This document shows, in pieces, positions 41,856-52,482 of a DNA stretch of 64,000 nucleotides. A program made the translations under genes and the position numbers. The notes beneath the pieces are model-generated. The model was not told the DNA's origin and did not search any database. It saw only the letters and a list, made by a program, of their open reading frames with translations. Each line of letters opens with the position of its first letter. The stretch's first letter is position 1. The stretch is taken from positions 62,001 to 126,000 of the forward strand of contig NZ_MWQK01000002.1 of the NCBI RefSeq assembly GCF_002210425.1, written 5' to 3'. The stretch is from Fibrobacter sp. UWB2 (GTDB taxonomy: Bacteria; Fibrobacterota; Fibrobacteria; Fibrobacterales; Fibrobacteraceae).

Positions 41856-43580
41856 CTATTTCATCTTGAAGGCTAGCATCGTGATGTCGTCGAACTGCGG
41901 TGCGTTCCCGGCAAATTCCTTGACCGCCATGCGGACTTTGCGACACAGAAGGCGGATCGAGTCGTTTTTGGACTCGTTCAGGACCTTCTGGAGGCGTTCC
42001 ATGCCGAATTCTTCGTCTTTTTCGTTTGTGGCTTCGGGGACGCCGTCGGTGTAGGTGAAAATCGTGTCGCCCGGCTTAAGCTGCACTTCGAATTCCTTGT
42101 ACCTGTAGCCTTCCATACCGGCGAGGACAAATCCGCTTTTGAGGGTGGCGACCTCGAATTCTCCGTTCTCATGCTTGATGAAGGGCTTCTCGTGGCCCGC
42201 ATTGGCATAGACGAGGTGGCCCGTCTTGATGTTCAGCACACCGCAAAGGCATGTGACAAACATGTCGTGCACGTTGTGCTCGGCGAGCTCGTCGTTCGCT
42301 CGGCTGAGCGCTTCGGCAGGCGAGAGGCCGTGTTGCAGGTTGTGCCTCAGTACAATCTTGGAGACCATCATAAAGAGTGCTGCAGGGACGCCCTTGCCCG
42401 AGACGTCTGCAATTACGAGAGCTAAATGGTCATCGTCAATCATGAGGTTGTCGTAAAAGTCACCGCCAACTTCGAGGGCGGGGCGCATCATAGCGTAGTT
42501 GTCGAAACCATCCACATCTACGGGCTTCGATAGCGATGCTCGCTGGATAGTCGTTGCAATGGAAAGCTCCGTATGGACCTTCTGCTGCTTTGCCGTGGCT
42601 TCGGTCAAGTGCTTCACGTATTCGTCGAGCTCCGTTGCCATTTCTTCGTATGAACGGGCGAGTTTCCCGACTTCGGAGGTGAAGTAGATGTACTGGTGGC
42701 ATTTTTGCAGCGTATTGTGGATTCTTTCGTAAATATCCTTGTTCTGCCCAAAAGTCTTTGCGATTTCGCTCATGCTTTCGATAGGCTTTGTGACGGTGCG
42801 TTCCATGTAGTAGAGGAACCCGAGTGAAACCCAGATGCCGATGTTCAGCAATGTGCCGATGTAAAAGTAAACGTAATTCCAGAGGTAAAGATTGTTCTCG
42901 CCGTATTTAAGTGCAATGCTTGGGTAGCTTGTAATTCCAAATGCTACTGAAATGATGATGCTTGTGGCGAGGAAAAACAAAATGAATTTTTCGTTGAGCG
43001 AAAAAGAAAAGATGAACTTTGTGGATTTTTTTTGCTTTTTGCGCATTTTTCGCTGGCAAATGAGCGAGGCGCAGATTAGATACGGAAACCCTATAATCAC
43101 CATCGTGACAAATTGATTGAAGAAAATGTTTGCCGAGAGCATCGAAAAATAGTGTTCGTCAAATTTTAGTTTGATGACGCTTACGACCATGAACGCTGCC
43201 GCAAGCGAATCTAGGATGACGATGAGCATGTACTGCACGTTCTTGTAAATCTTGTCGAGCTTGAACTTGTTCTTGTCGTTTTTGCGGAGCTTGTTCCAAA
43301 TAACTGCGGGCACGTAACCGTAAATAATCTGGACGAAAAATCCTGGGATGAAGATAATCGCGTCATAGCCGGACATGATGTCGGCGATGAGGTTTGCAAT
43401 CGCGCAGCCGAGGACGCCTGCAAATCCAAATGAAATACCGAAAAGCAGGGGGAGGGCTGCCACAATGCGGACTTCGGTCGTTTCTGAAATCCTGAAAAAT
43501 TCTCGACAGGGGTAGCCGAGAATAAAGAAAATAAGCCCGCAGATTAAAACGATAAGTATGTATTTATGAATGTTCTTCAT
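41856..43580 (-). CDS. SpoIIE-type PP2C phosphatase with S-component-like membrane domain
   Basis: This 574-residue protein starts at ATG 43580 behind AAGGAG; a longer frame continues into the tRNA region and is not real. Residues 1-280 hold about eight TM helices. Among them, VRIVAALPLLFGISFGFAGVLG...ANLIADIMSGYD resembles ECF-transporter substrate-binding (S) components. A HAMP-like and coiled-coil linker (about 285-365) leads to a SpoIIE/RsbU phosphatase domain (residues 375-574) with EVGGDFYD, ADVSGKGVPAALFM, GHEKPF, TDGVPEA and a final DDITMLAFK. It probably dephosphorylates an anti-anti-sigma factor in response to a membrane ligand. Confidence 0.88.
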   Translation of the reverse strand: MKNIHKYILIVLICGLIFFILGYPCREFFRISETTEVRIVAALPLLFGISFGFAGVLGCAIANLIADIMSGYDAIIFIPGFFVQIIYGYVPAVIWNKLRKNDKNKFKLDKIYKNVQYMLIVILDSLAAAFMVVSVIKLKFDEHYFSMLSANIFFNQFVTMVIIGFPYLICASLICQRKMRKKQKKSTKFIFSFSLNEKFILFFLATSIIISVAFGITSYPSIALKYGENNLYLWNYVYFYIGTLLNIGIWVSLGFLYYMERTVTKPIESMSEIAKTFGQNKDIYERIHNTLQKCHQYIYFTSEVGKLARSYEEMATELDEYVKHLTEATAKQQKVHTELSIATTIQRASLSKPVDVDGFDNYAMMRPALEVGGDFYDNLMIDDDHLALVIADVSGKGVPAALFMMVSKIVLRHNLQHGLSPAEALSRANDELAEHNVHDMFVTCLCGVLNIKTGHLVYANAGHEKPFIKHENGEFEVATLKSGFVLAGMEGYRYKEFEVQLKPGDTIFTYTDGVPEATNEKDEEFGMERLQKVLNESKNDSIRLLCRKVRMAVKEFAGNAPQFDDITMLAFKMK

Positions 43581-43699
43581 AAAAAACTCCTTCTTGATTT
43601 TTAATATAAACATTTTTTGTGGAAGGAGTAAAAAAGCGTTCCTCCAATTGCGACTATGGGATAAAATGGTTGTGGAGGGTGGAAAATGGCTAAAAAACG

Positions 43700-43728
43700 A
43701 AAAGCACTTCTCAGAGAGAAGTGCTTTT
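43700..43728 (-). terminator. Terminator after tRNA-Asp
   Basis: The 13-bp stem AAAAGCACTTCTC/GAGAAGTGCTTTT lies 3 bases beyond the tRNA 3' end and is followed by T-rich sequence on the minus strand. Confidence 0.85.
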
Positions 43729-43731
43729 TCG

Positions 43732-43807
43732 CGGGATAGACGAGGCTTGAACTCGCAACCTCCGGCGTGACAGGCCGGTGCTCTAACCAAAATTGAGCTA
43801 CCACCCC
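43732..43807 (-). tRNA. tRNA-Asp (anticodon GTC)
   Basis: The minus strand folds with acceptor GGGGTGG/CTATCCC (two G.U pairs) and D arm GCTC/GAGC with an enlarged D loop. The anticodon stem CCGGC/GCCGG has loop CTGTCAC, giving GTC. The T loop is TTCAAGC and the discriminator is G, the aspartate identity base. CCA is not encoded. Confidence 0.9.
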
Positions 43808-43977
43808 AGGTGGTCTGATTGATTTCTCAATCAGTGTGCCATATTTAAAAACTTGTTTTGATTCAGTCAAGGCTTTTTTGCAAAAAAAGTGAATTTAGTT
43901 TTAATGTAGAATAGTTTTCTATCCAAATGTTCACTATTTTTTAGACAATTTGGCGGTCTTTTCCTATATTTGCGGTC

Positions 43978-46900
43978 ATGACGAAATCTATTGAAATCCG
44001 CGATGCTCATGAACACAACCTCCGCCATGTCGATTTGACGATTCCCCGCGACTCGATTGTCGTGGTGACTGGCGTTTCGGGCTCGGGCAAGTCGAGCCTT
44101 GCCTTTGATACGGTGTTCCAGGAAGGGCAGCGCCGTTTTGTGGAGTCGCTTTCGGCGTATGCACGCCAGTTTATTGGGCGCATGAAGCACCCGGATGTGG
44201 AAAGCGTTCGCGGAATTTCGCCGACGATTTCGATTGACCAAAAGACGGTGAACCGTAACCCGCGCAGTACGGTGGGTACGGTGGTCGAGATTTTGGACCA
44301 TTACCGCTTGATGTTTGCTCGCCTCGGCGTTCCGCATTGCCCCAAGTGCGGCAAGGTGATTCAGGCGCAGTCGGTCGACCAGATTGTCGATAACTTGTAC
44401 GCGAGCGACGAGAATAAAAAGATTTTGGTGATGGCGCCGATTGTGCAGGAGCGCAAGGGCGAATACCGCAAGGAACTTGCGGAGCTTAAGGAAAATGGCT
44501 TTGTCCGCGTGCGCGTAGATGGGACGATTTACAGGCTCGAAGACGTGCCGCAGTTGGTGCGTTACGAGAAGCACACGATTGAAGTGGTGATTGACCGCTT
44601 GACGCTCGAACGCAAGAACATGAGCCGTTTGCGCGAGGCGATTGAAGGTGCCTTGAAGCTCACGGACGGAAAGCTTGTATCGTTCTTGCTGACATCGCAA
44701 GAGGCGGGCGCGGATGGTGCCGCGAAGGAAGAATACCGCTTGCAGGGTACGCAGCTCGCTTGCCCCAAGTGCGGGATTTCTATCCCAGAACTCGAACCGC
44801 GATTCTTTAGCTTTAACGACCCGAAGGGGCAATGCCCCGCCTGCAAGGGCCTTGGCGAAAGTTGCGAATTTGACATTAACTTGATTGTGCCGAATCCGAA
44901 TTTGTCTTTGAAAGAGGGGTGCCTTGCTCCGCAAAAGAAGGATGACGGCTGCATCATCTTTAGCGATTTTGGCTGGCGCAATTTGCGCACGATTGCGAAC
45001 GAAATGCACTTTTCGCTCGATACGCCGTGGAACAAGCTCAAGAAGGCACAGCAGGATGCCGTGCTTTACGGGACTCCGAGCGGGAGTGAACGCGGTGTGG
45101 TGACGATTATGCAGGAACTTTGGGACATGTGGCATATTTACCACTTCCGAAAGTATATGCAGATTGGCGTTTGTCCGGAATGTCACGGAACGCGAATCAA
45201 CCGCATTGCGGCGGCTGTCGATTTCCACGGTCATAACATTTGCGAGATGACGGAATGGTCCGTCGAAAAGTCCGTCGAGTTTTTTGACAAGCTCAAGCTG
45301 AGTCCGAAGGAACAGCGCATCGGTCGCGAAGTGCTCAAGGAAATTCGTGGGCGCCTTGGATTCTTGAAGGCGGTGGGCCTTGGCTATTTGGACATTAGCC
45401 GCAAGGCTTCGACGCTTTCGGGCGGTGAGGCGCAGCGTATCAGGCTCGCAAGTGCCGTGGGGGCGGGGCTCCAGGGCGTGCTTTACGTGCTTGATGAACC
45501 GAGTATTGGACTGCACCCACGTGACAACGATAAGTTGCTCGAGATGCTCGAGCGCTTGCGAGCCCAAGGCAACAGCCTTCTCATCGTGGAACACGATGAG
45601 GATACGATGCGTCATGCGGATTGCGTGATTGACGTGGGCCCTGGCGCGGGTGTCGAAGGCGGTCGCATTTTGGCGGCAGGCACGGTCGACGAACTCGAAA
45701 AGAACAAGTCGTCACTTACGGGCGCGTATTTGAGCGGTCGCAAGTCGATTGAAATTCCGTCGCAGCGTTTGAAGATTGATGCGAGGACGCCGAAGCTTAA
45801 GATTTGCGGTGCTTGCGAAAACAACCTTAAGAATGTCGATGTGGAAATTCCGCTCGGCGGTGCGTTTACCGTAGTCACGGGTGTTTCGGGCTCGGGCAAG
45901 AGCACGCTCATCAACCAAATTTTGCGCCGCGAACTGGCTCGTGTGTTCTACAATTCCGAAGAACCGGTTGGCAAGTTTGACCATTTGGAAGGTCTCGAAA
46001 ACATCGACAAGGTCATTGAAATTGACCAGACGCCGATTGGACGCACCCCGCGCAGTAACCCTGCAACTTATACGAAAATCTGGGATGACATTCGCGACTT
46101 GTTTGCCGGTATGGAAGAAAGCAAGGTGCGCGGGTACACGAAGAGCCGCTTTAGCTTTAATGTGAAGGGTGGCCGCTGTGATGCTTGCGAAGGTGCGGGC
46201 GTGAAGGTCATCGACATGCATATTTTGCCGAGTGTACAAGTCACTTGCGATGTGTGCGACGGCAAGCGCTTTAACGAAGCGACTCGTGAAGTTTATTTCA
46301 AGGGCAAGAATATTTCTGAAGTTCTCGATATGAGCATCAGCGAAGCTGCTGAATTTTTCAAGGACATCCCGAAAATTGCAGAACCGCTCAAGCTCCTTTG
46401 CGAAGTAGGCCTTGGCTATTTGACGCTCGGTCAGCCTTCGACGACTTTGAGCGGTGGCGAAGCGCAACGTGTGAAGATTGCATCGGAATTGCGTCGCCCG
46501 GGTACGGGCAAGACGCTTTACTTGCTCGACGAACCGACAACCGGTTTGCATTTTGAAGATATCCGTCGATTGCTCGAATGCTTGAATCGCTTGCGTAGTC
46601 TCGGCAACAGCGTCGTGGTGATTGAACACAACCTCGATGTGATCAAGTGCGCGGACTGGATTATTGACCTTGGTCCGGATGCGGGCGTGAATGGCGGTCG
46701 CATTATCGCGACGGGAACTCCCGAACAAATTGCCAAGTGCAAAAAGTCGGAGACGGGGCGTTACTTGGCTCCGGTCTTGGCGAAAAAGCATGGCGAAAAC
46801 AAGCATTTTGAACGCACAGATGAAAAGGGCGAAGATTACTCGCTCGATATCGAAGTGCATGGCGCTCGCAAGCACAATCTCAAGAACATCGATGTGACGA

Positions 46901-49269
46901 TTCCGCGCCACAAGCTCACCGTGATTACGGGTGTTTCGGGCTCGGGCAAGTCGAGCCTTGCGTTCCATACGCTCTTTAGCGAAGGCCAGCGCCGCTTTGT
47001 GGAAACCCTCAGCACTTACGCTCGTCGATTCTTGGGTCGCCCCGACCGCGGTAGCATTGATTCCATTTCGGGTTTGGCGCCTGCGATTGCGATTGACCAA
47101 AAGAGCGCAAGCAAGAGCCCGCGCAGTACGGTCGCGACGCTCACCGAGATTTACGACTACTTCCGCATTTTGTGGGCTCGCGTGGGTACGGCTCATTGTT
47201 TGCATTGCGGAAAGCCAATCAGCTCTTATGCCGCTGGCGACTTGATGCAGTTTGCTTTTGACCGAGACATCAACAAAATGGTGACGGTTCTTGCTCCGTT
47301 CGAAATCAAGGACGAAATTAAGTTGTCCAAGATTTTGACGGAGAAGGGTTACCGCAAGGCATATCTCGGTAAAAAGCTCGTGGAACTTCCGTTGCCAAAA
47401 ATCCCCATTCGCGAAAAACAGTTGCTCGCCGTGGTCGATTCTGTAGTGGTCAAGGAAGAAAATCGTGCTCGTCTCGTCGAAGCGTTTGAACGCGGCTACC
47501 GCGACGGTAACGGAATCCTCTATGTGGATTGCGATGGCGAAGAACGCCTCTCGGCTAGTGAAAAGCCGGGTTGCCCGGAATGTGGTTGGTACATGGATTC
47601 TGCGCTCAACCCGAAGCATTTCAGTTTCAATACGCATTGGGGCGCTTGCGAAACTTGCCTTGGCCTTGGTCACTTCAAGGACGGCGAAGAATGTCCGGAT
47701 TGCCACGGCGAACGCTTGAAGCCTGAATATCTTGCGGTGCGCATCTTGGGCAAGAACATCATGGATGTGCATCACATGAGCATTGCCGAAGCTCGTGACT
47801 GGTTTGCAAAAGTCGATTTCGCAAACGAAGAAAATGCGACTTCCGTGACTGCCGAAAGCAAAAAGACGATTGCAGCGCCGCTCCTCCGCGAAATCATTGG
47901 GCGTTTGGACTTCTTGATTAGCGTGGGTCTTGGTTACATTGGCCTTGACCGTGCGGGCGATACGCTTTCGGGCGGTGAATCCCAGCGCATCCGCTTGGCA
48001 AGCCAAATCGGCAGCGGTCTTGAAGGCGTCTTGTACGTGCTGGACGAACCGACCGTCGGCCTCCACGAAAGCGATACTGCAAAACTTTTGGACACGCTTT
48101 ACCGCTTGCGTGACCTTGGCAATACGCTCGTGGTTGTGGAACACGATCTTAAGATGATGCAGGCCGCAGACCACATTATCGATATGGGCCCTGGTGCAGG
48201 CGATTTCGGTGGTGAAGTCGTTGCCGAAGGCTCTCCTGCAGAACTTGCAAAACCGTATGCGTTGCAACAGTTCCCGCGTAGCGAAACGGTCAAGTTCCTC
48301 ACGTATTCAACTCCGGTGGCAAACCAGCTGGAACCCGTGCGTATTACGGACGATACGGAATTCTATGAATTCAAGAACCTCAAGGCAAATAACCTTAAGA
48401 ACTTGTCTGTAAAGTTCCCCAAGAAGGCTGTGAGCGTTGTCTGTGGCGTTTCGGGTTCGGGCAAGAGTTCTCTCGTTGTCGATGAAATTTTCCCGGCGCT
48501 CAAAAAGCAGTTCCAAGCGCGTGGTCGCAAAAAGCAGAGCGGCGAGGTTTTGCTTGTCGACCAGAGTCCGATTTCGGGAACGCCGCGCAGTACGCCGGCG
48601 AGCTTTACTGGCGTGTTTGACGATATCCGCAAACTGTTTGCCAAACTCGAACAGTCCAAGATGAAGGGCTTTGATTACGGCCGTTTCAGTTACAACCTTG
48701 CGCGTGGCCGTTGCCCCGCTTGCGAAGGCCGTGGTGCCGTCGCTGTCGAGATGCACTTCCTTTCTGACATCTGGGAAACTTGCGAAGTCTGCGGTGGCAA
48801 GCGCTACAACCAGGAAACGCTTACGGTCACGTTCAAGGGCAAGAACATTGCCGACGTGCTTGACATGCGTGTGGTTGAAGCTTGCGAGTTCTTCAAGGAT
48901 CAACCGAAGATTTTGCCGAAGCTCGAATGCCTCCGCGATGTAGGCCTCCCGTACGTGAAACTCGGTCAGCCGGTCACGACGCTTTCGGGCGGTGAATCCC
49001 AACGATTGAAGCTTGCCGCGGAACTCTGCCGCCGTCCGGCGACGGAAATGGTCTACCTGCTTGACGAACCGACAACGGGCCTCCATCTCAAGGATATCCA
49101 GATTCTTTGGAACCTCTTGCGCAGGCTCTCGGCACGTGGCGATACGGTCATTGTCATTGAACACCACCCCGATATTATCCGTTTGGCCGACTGGAAGGCC
49201 GAATTGGGTCCTGTGGGCGGTGCAAAAGGCGGTTACTTGCTCGAAATGGGGGCTAATTCGTCAAAATAA
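43978..49269 (+). CDS. uvrA: Double-length excinuclease ABC subunit UvrA
   Basis: UvrA recognises damaged DNA in nucleotide-excision repair. This protein has 1763 residues, about twice the usual 940, because two complete UvrA units are fused head to tail; the second starts near residue 950 ([18 protein letters not shown]). Four Walker A motifs (GVSGSGKS) and four ABC signatures (TLSGGEAQR or TLSGGESQR) are visible. Each unit has its own CxxC zinc pairs (CPKC...CPACKGLG in unit 1; CPECGWY...CETCLGLG and CPDCHG in unit 2). A single polypeptide could thus replace the UvrA dimer. Chlamydial UvrA has the same doubled length. Confidence 0.95.
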   Translation: MTKSIEIRDAHEHNLRHVDLTIPRDSIVVVTGVSGSGKSSLAFDTVFQEGQRRFVESLSAYARQFIGRMKHPDVESVRGISPTISIDQKTVNRNPRSTVGTVVEILDHYRLMFARLGVPHCPKCGKVIQAQSVDQIVDNLYASDENKKILVMAPIVQERKGEYRKELAELKENGFVRVRVDGTIYRLEDVPQLVRYEKHTIEVVIDRLTLERKNMSRLREAIEGALKLTDGKLVSFLLTSQEAGADGAAKEEYRLQGTQLACPKCGISIPELEPRFFSFNDPKGQCPACKGLGESCEFDINLIVPNPNLSLKEGCLAPQKKDDGCIIFSDFGWRNLRTIANEMHFSLDTPWNKLKKAQQDAVLYGTPSGSERGVVTIMQELWDMWHIYHFRKYMQIGVCPECHGTRINRIAAAVDFHGHNICEMTEWSVEKSVEFFDKLKLSPKEQRIGREVLKEIRGRLGFLKAVGLGYLDISRKASTLSGGEAQRIRLASAVGAGLQGVLYVLDEPSIGLHPRDNDKLLEMLERLRAQGNSLLIVEHDEDTMRHADCVIDVGPGAGVEGGRILAAGTVDELEKNKSSLTGAYLSGRKSIEIPSQRLKIDARTPKLKICGACENNLKNVDVEIPLGGAFTVVTGVSGSGKSTLINQILRRELARVFYNSEEPVGKFDHLEGLENIDKVIEIDQTPIGRTPRSNPATYTKIWDDIRDLFAGMEESKVRGYTKSRFSFNVKGGRCDACEGAGVKVIDMHILPSVQVTCDVCDGKRFNEATREVYFKGKNISEVLDMSISEAAEFFKDIPKIAEPLKLLCEVGLGYLTLGQPSTTLSGGEAQRVKIASELRRPGTGKTLYLLDEPTTGLHFEDIRRLLECLNRLRSLGNSVVVIEHNLDVIKCADWIIDLGPDAGVNGGRIIATGTPEQIAKCKKSETGRYLAPVLAKKHGENKHFERTDEKGEDYSLDIEVHGARKHNLKNIDVTIPRHKLTVITGVSGSGKSSLAFHTLFSEGQRRFVETLSTYARRFLGRPDRGSIDSISGLAPAIAIDQKSASKSPRSTVATLTEIYDYFRILWARVGTAHCLHCGKPISSYAAGDLMQFAFDRDINKMVTVLAPFEIKDEIKLSKILTEKGYRKAYLGKKLVELPLPKIPIREKQLLAVVDSVVVKEENRARLVEAFERGYRDGNGILYVDCDGEERLSASEKPGCPECGWYMDSALNPKHFSFNTHWGACETCLGLGHFKDGEECPDCHGERLKPEYLAVRILGKNIMDVHHMSIAEARDWFAKVDFANEENATSVTAESKKTIAAPLLREIIGRLDFLISVGLGYIGLDRAGDTLSGGESQRIRLASQIGSGLEGVLYVLDEPTVGLHESDTAKLLDTLYRLRDLGNTLVVVEHDLKMMQAADHIIDMGPGAGDFGGEVVAEGSPAELAKPYALQQFPRSETVKFLTYSTPVANQLEPVRITDDTEFYEFKNLKANNLKNLSVKFPKKAVSVVCGVSGSGKSSLVVDEIFPALKKQFQARGRKKQSGEVLLVDQSPISGTPRSTPASFTGVFDDIRKLFAKLEQSKMKGFDYGRFSYNLARGRCPACEGRGAVAVEMHFLSDIWETCEVCGGKRYNQETLTVTFKGKNIADVLDMRVVEACEFFKDQPKILPKLECLRDVGLPYVKLGQPVTTLSGGESQRLKLAAELCRRPATEMVYLLDEPTTGLHLKDIQILWNLLRRLSARGDTVIVIEHHPDIIRLADWKAELGPVGGAKGGYLLEMGANSSK

Positions 49270-49338
49270 TGGAACTACTTTTCTTATAAGAAATTATTTT
49301 TCTAAAAAAGAAGGTTCCTAAATAAGACAGGAGAGCTT

Positions 49339-51780
49339 ATGACTTTTTACCGATGGCTTCCGCTTTTGTTGCTGGTCCCGGCATTAACAATGGCCGATGA
49401 GGATCGTAACTTTAAATTGACTTCGGAAAATTTTAAAGTCGGTAATGTTTTAGAGCGTGCGACCAACTTTGCAATCGTGTTGGATAAGTCGGTTGCCATT
49501 TCGCAGGCCCCTGTTTTCCCGTTGCAGGCAAACCAGCTCTACCTCCGCCATAAAGCGTCCGCAAAGGAATACCTTTGGTTCTGTGGCGATGCCAAACCGG
49601 AAGAATACAAGAACCTTCATGCCTTTAACCTCAAGGAAAATCACTTGAGCGCCCGTGAAGTGCTTGGGCTCCGCCTTTACGCTTCTCGCCAATACAAGGC
49701 TTTCCAGGACGAAGCGGACATTTACTTCGATGCCGAATATATTTACTCTCCCCGTGTCACTAAGCTCTTGTTCATGAAGAATGGCAAGTGGCAGGTCCTG
49801 AATGAAAGTGCACACCCGGGAATGGTGCAAATTAATTCTGACGAGAAAAATCTGGAAATTGTCTCGCTCAATGCGAAAATGAAACCGGGGACCAGGGCTC
49901 TTTACCCTGTGGATAGCGGAACCTATGTGTTTTCGTTTAACGCTCCTGACCAGCTCCCGTATGCCGATATCGGAAACCTCAAGGCTGGCGAAGTCCTCAC
50001 GTTCGATGTGAAATTCCCGGCTCCGGATACAAGCGCAGCTGTCTCTGTTGATTCCAATGCGGTTAGCTCTAGCTCTGCGGCTTCCACGGACTCTGCTGTA
50101 GCTTCGAGTTCTAGCGTGGCAGTCCGTGATTCGAATTCGGTTATTGCAATTCCTGACTTTGATGCTGGTGTTTCTAGTTCAAGTGAAGCTCCGGCTATCG
50201 TTACCGAATCTAAGACGACCTCTCCGGCTGTCCCGTCTGTGACGATTGAACAGGTGCAGGCCCTGAAAACGCTTGAAGAAACCGAAGCGCTTTACGATGC
50301 GTTCTCCGCTGATGTCGATAAGAACTTTAAGCGCGTGGATACGACGGAATTCTCGAAATTCTATCCGGCCATCAAGCCTGCGGATTCTCTTGGACTCGTG
50401 GATTCGGGTAAGGTCTATCGCGGTTACGTGGCTCACTACAATCTCAAACGCACCGAGGCGCAGAACCTCTGGCGTCAAAAGAAGCTTGGTGTTGTCAGCA
50501 ACTTGTACAAGGCTTTCCATGCAAAGTTTGATAGCCTCCAGGCGCTTCCGCTCCAGATTAACATGATGCCTGTTGCGATTGAAAAGATTATGAAGGCTCC
50601 GGACACGACCATCGTCATTGATTCGAGTAAGTCTCCTGCCGATACCATCAAGAAAGTTGTTGATTCTGCAAAGATTGATTCTCTGAATCTCCGCTTCGGT
50701 GCTGACCGTGAACGCGTAGATGTCGCATGGAAGGGAGTCGTTGATGGCTATTCCATGGATACTCTTGTGGAAAAGCTTGCTGCAGGAAATTCTGGACTCG
50801 TGACGACTTTGTTCCTCGTGAACAACAAGCCGGTGTGGGTGTTCAAGGAAGGCGACCTCGTGGGCCGTTACCAGTACCGCTATGAAAAGCTTGGCTTCCG
50901 CGTGGGCGATTCACTCTACTTTGGTAAGGGTGAATTTAAGTTGCCAAAGCATATTCTCGTTGAAAAGGAAGTGGAAGAATGGTTAAAGAGAGGGCCTGAG
51001 TCCTCTTCGTCTGTGGCTCCGAGTTCTTCTTCAGCTGCTCCGGATACGGTCAAGGCTGAACCTGTGTTTAACGTTGTTGAACACGCTACTCGTGGAACGG
51101 TTGCCGTTGTAGATTCTGGCTCGTTCCGCTATCGTGGCAAGGTGGTTTCCATGTCGCCGTTTGCAATCCACACGACCGAAGTGACGCAGGAATTTTTCCA
51201 CAAGATCATGGGTCTTTTGGATTCCACGAAGCGTATTCCGGACAAGTCTGCATTTAAGGGGGCGAACAAGCCGGTCCAGAACATCACGTGGGAAAATGCG
51301 CAGTACGCTTGCAAGGTCCTTGGTGGTGATTTGCCTACCGAAGCCCAGTGGGAATTTGCGGGCCGCGCCGGTAGCAACGATGGTGTCCTCTGGACAGCAG
51401 ACGATGTGATGAGCGTTGGCAAGTACGCTATCTTTGCCGAAAACTCCTTTAAGAGGGGCAAAAAGGATTCCGCCTATGGTCCGCATGACGTGGCGACCAA
51501 GACTCCGAACGCCTGGGGACTTTACGACATGTCGGGTAACGTTGCCGAATGGACCCGTGACAATTACTTTGCCATTACGTTCTCTATTGAAAGCTCCAAC
51601 CCGACCGGTTCCTTCTGGGGCACAGGCAAAGTCCTGAAGGGCGGTTCCTGGAAGGACAAAGAAAAGAAGTTGAACATGACATACCGCGATGACGAAGATC
51701 CGCGCTATTGGTCTGACTTCATCGGTTTCCGTTGCGTGTTCCCACTCGAAAGAATCATTCAAGGTAAGAATAATGAGTAA
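49339..51780 (+). CDS. Exported protein with C-terminal FGE-sulfatase-fold domain
   Basis: The 813-residue protein has a signal peptide (cleavage near TMADE) and a beta-rich N-terminal domain (residues 20-225). Serine-rich linkers follow (about 235-275 and 555-570), with a helical middle domain (about 290-440). A formylglycine-generating-enzyme-fold domain is at about 595-805 (MSPFAIHTTEVTQEFF, LPTEAQWEFAGRAG, WGLYDMSGNVAEWT, GFRCVFP). The two active-site cysteines of true FGE are absent: the GGSW segment continues KDKEKKLNMTYRDD. So this is a structural or binding member. It is coupled to the next gene by an 8-base overlap. Confidence 0.85.
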   Translation: MTFYRWLPLLLLVPALTMADEDRNFKLTSENFKVGNVLERATNFAIVLDKSVAISQAPVFPLQANQLYLRHKASAKEYLWFCGDAKPEEYKNLHAFNLKENHLSAREVLGLRLYASRQYKAFQDEADIYFDAEYIYSPRVTKLLFMKNGKWQVLNESAHPGMVQINSDEKNLEIVSLNAKMKPGTRALYPVDSGTYVFSFNAPDQLPYADIGNLKAGEVLTFDVKFPAPDTSAAVSVDSNAVSSSSAASTDSAVASSSSVAVRDSNSVIAIPDFDAGVSSSSEAPAIVTESKTTSPAVPSVTIEQVQALKTLEETEALYDAFSADVDKNFKRVDTTEFSKFYPAIKPADSLGLVDSGKVYRGYVAHYNLKRTEAQNLWRQKKLGVVSNLYKAFHAKFDSLQALPLQINMMPVAIEKIMKAPDTTIVIDSSKSPADTIKKVVDSAKIDSLNLRFGADRERVDVAWKGVVDGYSMDTLVEKLAAGNSGLVTTLFLVNNKPVWVFKEGDLVGRYQYRYEKLGFRVGDSLYFGKGEFKLPKHILVEKEVEEWLKRGPESSSSVAPSSSSAAPDTVKAEPVFNVVEHATRGTVAVVDSGSFRYRGKVVSMSPFAIHTTEVTQEFFHKIMGLLDSTKRIPDKSAFKGANKPVQNITWENAQYACKVLGGDLPTEAQWEFAGRAGSNDGVLWTADDVMSVGKYAIFAENSFKRGKKDSAYGPHDVATKTPNAWGLYDMSGNVAEWTRDNYFAITFSIESSNPTGSFWGTGKVLKGGSWKDKEKKLNMTYRDDEDPRYWSDFIGFRCVFPLERIIQGKNNE

Positions 51781-52363
51781 TAATTCTCATAAGGAAATGC
51801 GTTTATTCAAGAAGCTCACGGCAATCCCGTATTTGCTTGTGTTGCTTGCTTTGCTGATGCCGCTTGCGAATGTCTCGTGCTCGGCCAAGGACGATAGCAA
51901 GCCGATTGCACAGATGACGATTTACGAGATTGCCTCGGGTGTCGACCTGGACAAGTCTCTCTCGGAAACTGCAAGTACCCAGATGCGTCGCATGCTCAAG
52001 GAAAATCCGAAAATTCAGGACCACTTCAAGACGCAGATGCCGAACTTCCCGAAAATGGAAGCTGTTCCTCACTTGTATGGGATTATTGCGGCGGTTGTTT
52101 TGGCGGCGGTGTTCTCGTGGATTGTGCCGCTAGCATCAACGGTAATGGGGCTCTTGTCCATGATTTCGCTATGGTCGCTGTTGATGAAACTTTCGCACAT
52201 CGGGGGGACTCTTGGAATCCCGTTATTGAAAGTTGAAGGTGGCATTGGGCTATACTGCGCTAGCTTCCTGATTTTAATCGGGACGGCAATGAATCTCGCG
52301 ACGCTTGTGCGCCCGATAGTGGTGGCCCGCCGCGAACGGAAGAAAGCTAAAGCGTCATCCTGA
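51773..52363 (+). CDS. Hypothetical membrane protein
   Basis: This 196-residue protein starts at ATG 51773, overlapping the FGE-fold gene end; ATG 51797 is an alternative. It has three to four TM helices: LLVLLALLMPLANVSC near residue 20, IIAAVVLAAVFSWIVPLAS, TVMGLLSMISLWSLL and YCASFLILIGTAMNLATL. An about 60-residue extracytoplasmic loop (SKPIAQMTIYEIASGVDLDKS) lies between the first two. No family is recognised. The last two serine codons and the stop belong to a dispersed repeat (52354-52379), so the C-terminus may have been re-made by repeat insertion. Confidence 0.7.
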   Translation: MSNNSHKEMRLFKKLTAIPYLLVLLALLMPLANVSCSAKDDSKPIAQMTIYEIASGVDLDKSLSETASTQMRRMLKENPKIQDHFKTQMPNFPKMEAVPHLYGIIAAVVLAAVFSWIVPLASTVMGLLSMISLWSLLMKLSHIGGTLGIPLLKVEGGIGLYCASFLILIGTAMNLATLVRPIVVARRERKKAKASS

Positions 52364-52379
52364 GTGAAACGAAGGATCT
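52354..52379. repeat. Short palindromic repeat (GTCATCCTGAG...GGATCT type)
   Basis: GTCATCCTGAGTGAAACGAAGGATCT is an imperfect palindrome related to 59434-59463. It supplies the stop codon of the preceding membrane-protein gene. Confidence 0.55.
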
Positions 52380-52394
52380 AATGATTTCAATAAG

Positions 52395-52420
52395 AAAGGT
52401 CGCGAGTGTTCGCGACCTTT
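52395..52420 (+). terminator. Terminator after membrane-protein gene
   Basis: A perfect 11-bp stem AAAGGTCGCGA/TCGCGACCTTT with loop GTGT is followed by TTCT. It lies between convergent genes. Confidence 0.85.
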
Positions 52421-52482
52421 TCTATAACATTAAGCAGTAAGACTTTCCTATAGCAGTCCTGCCTACTGCGCCGCTGGCGCCA

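Noticed and set aside
43581-43790. N-terminal extension of the SpoIIE protein
   Set aside because: It reads through the tRNA-Asp gene; the ATG at 43580 has a good ribosome site and begins a TM helix.
45712-48267. 851-codon open frame antisense to uvrA (and 582 codons at 43867-45615)
   Set aside because: Both are mirror images of strongly codon-biased uvrA; Arg/His/Ala-rich composition without domains and no ribosome sites.
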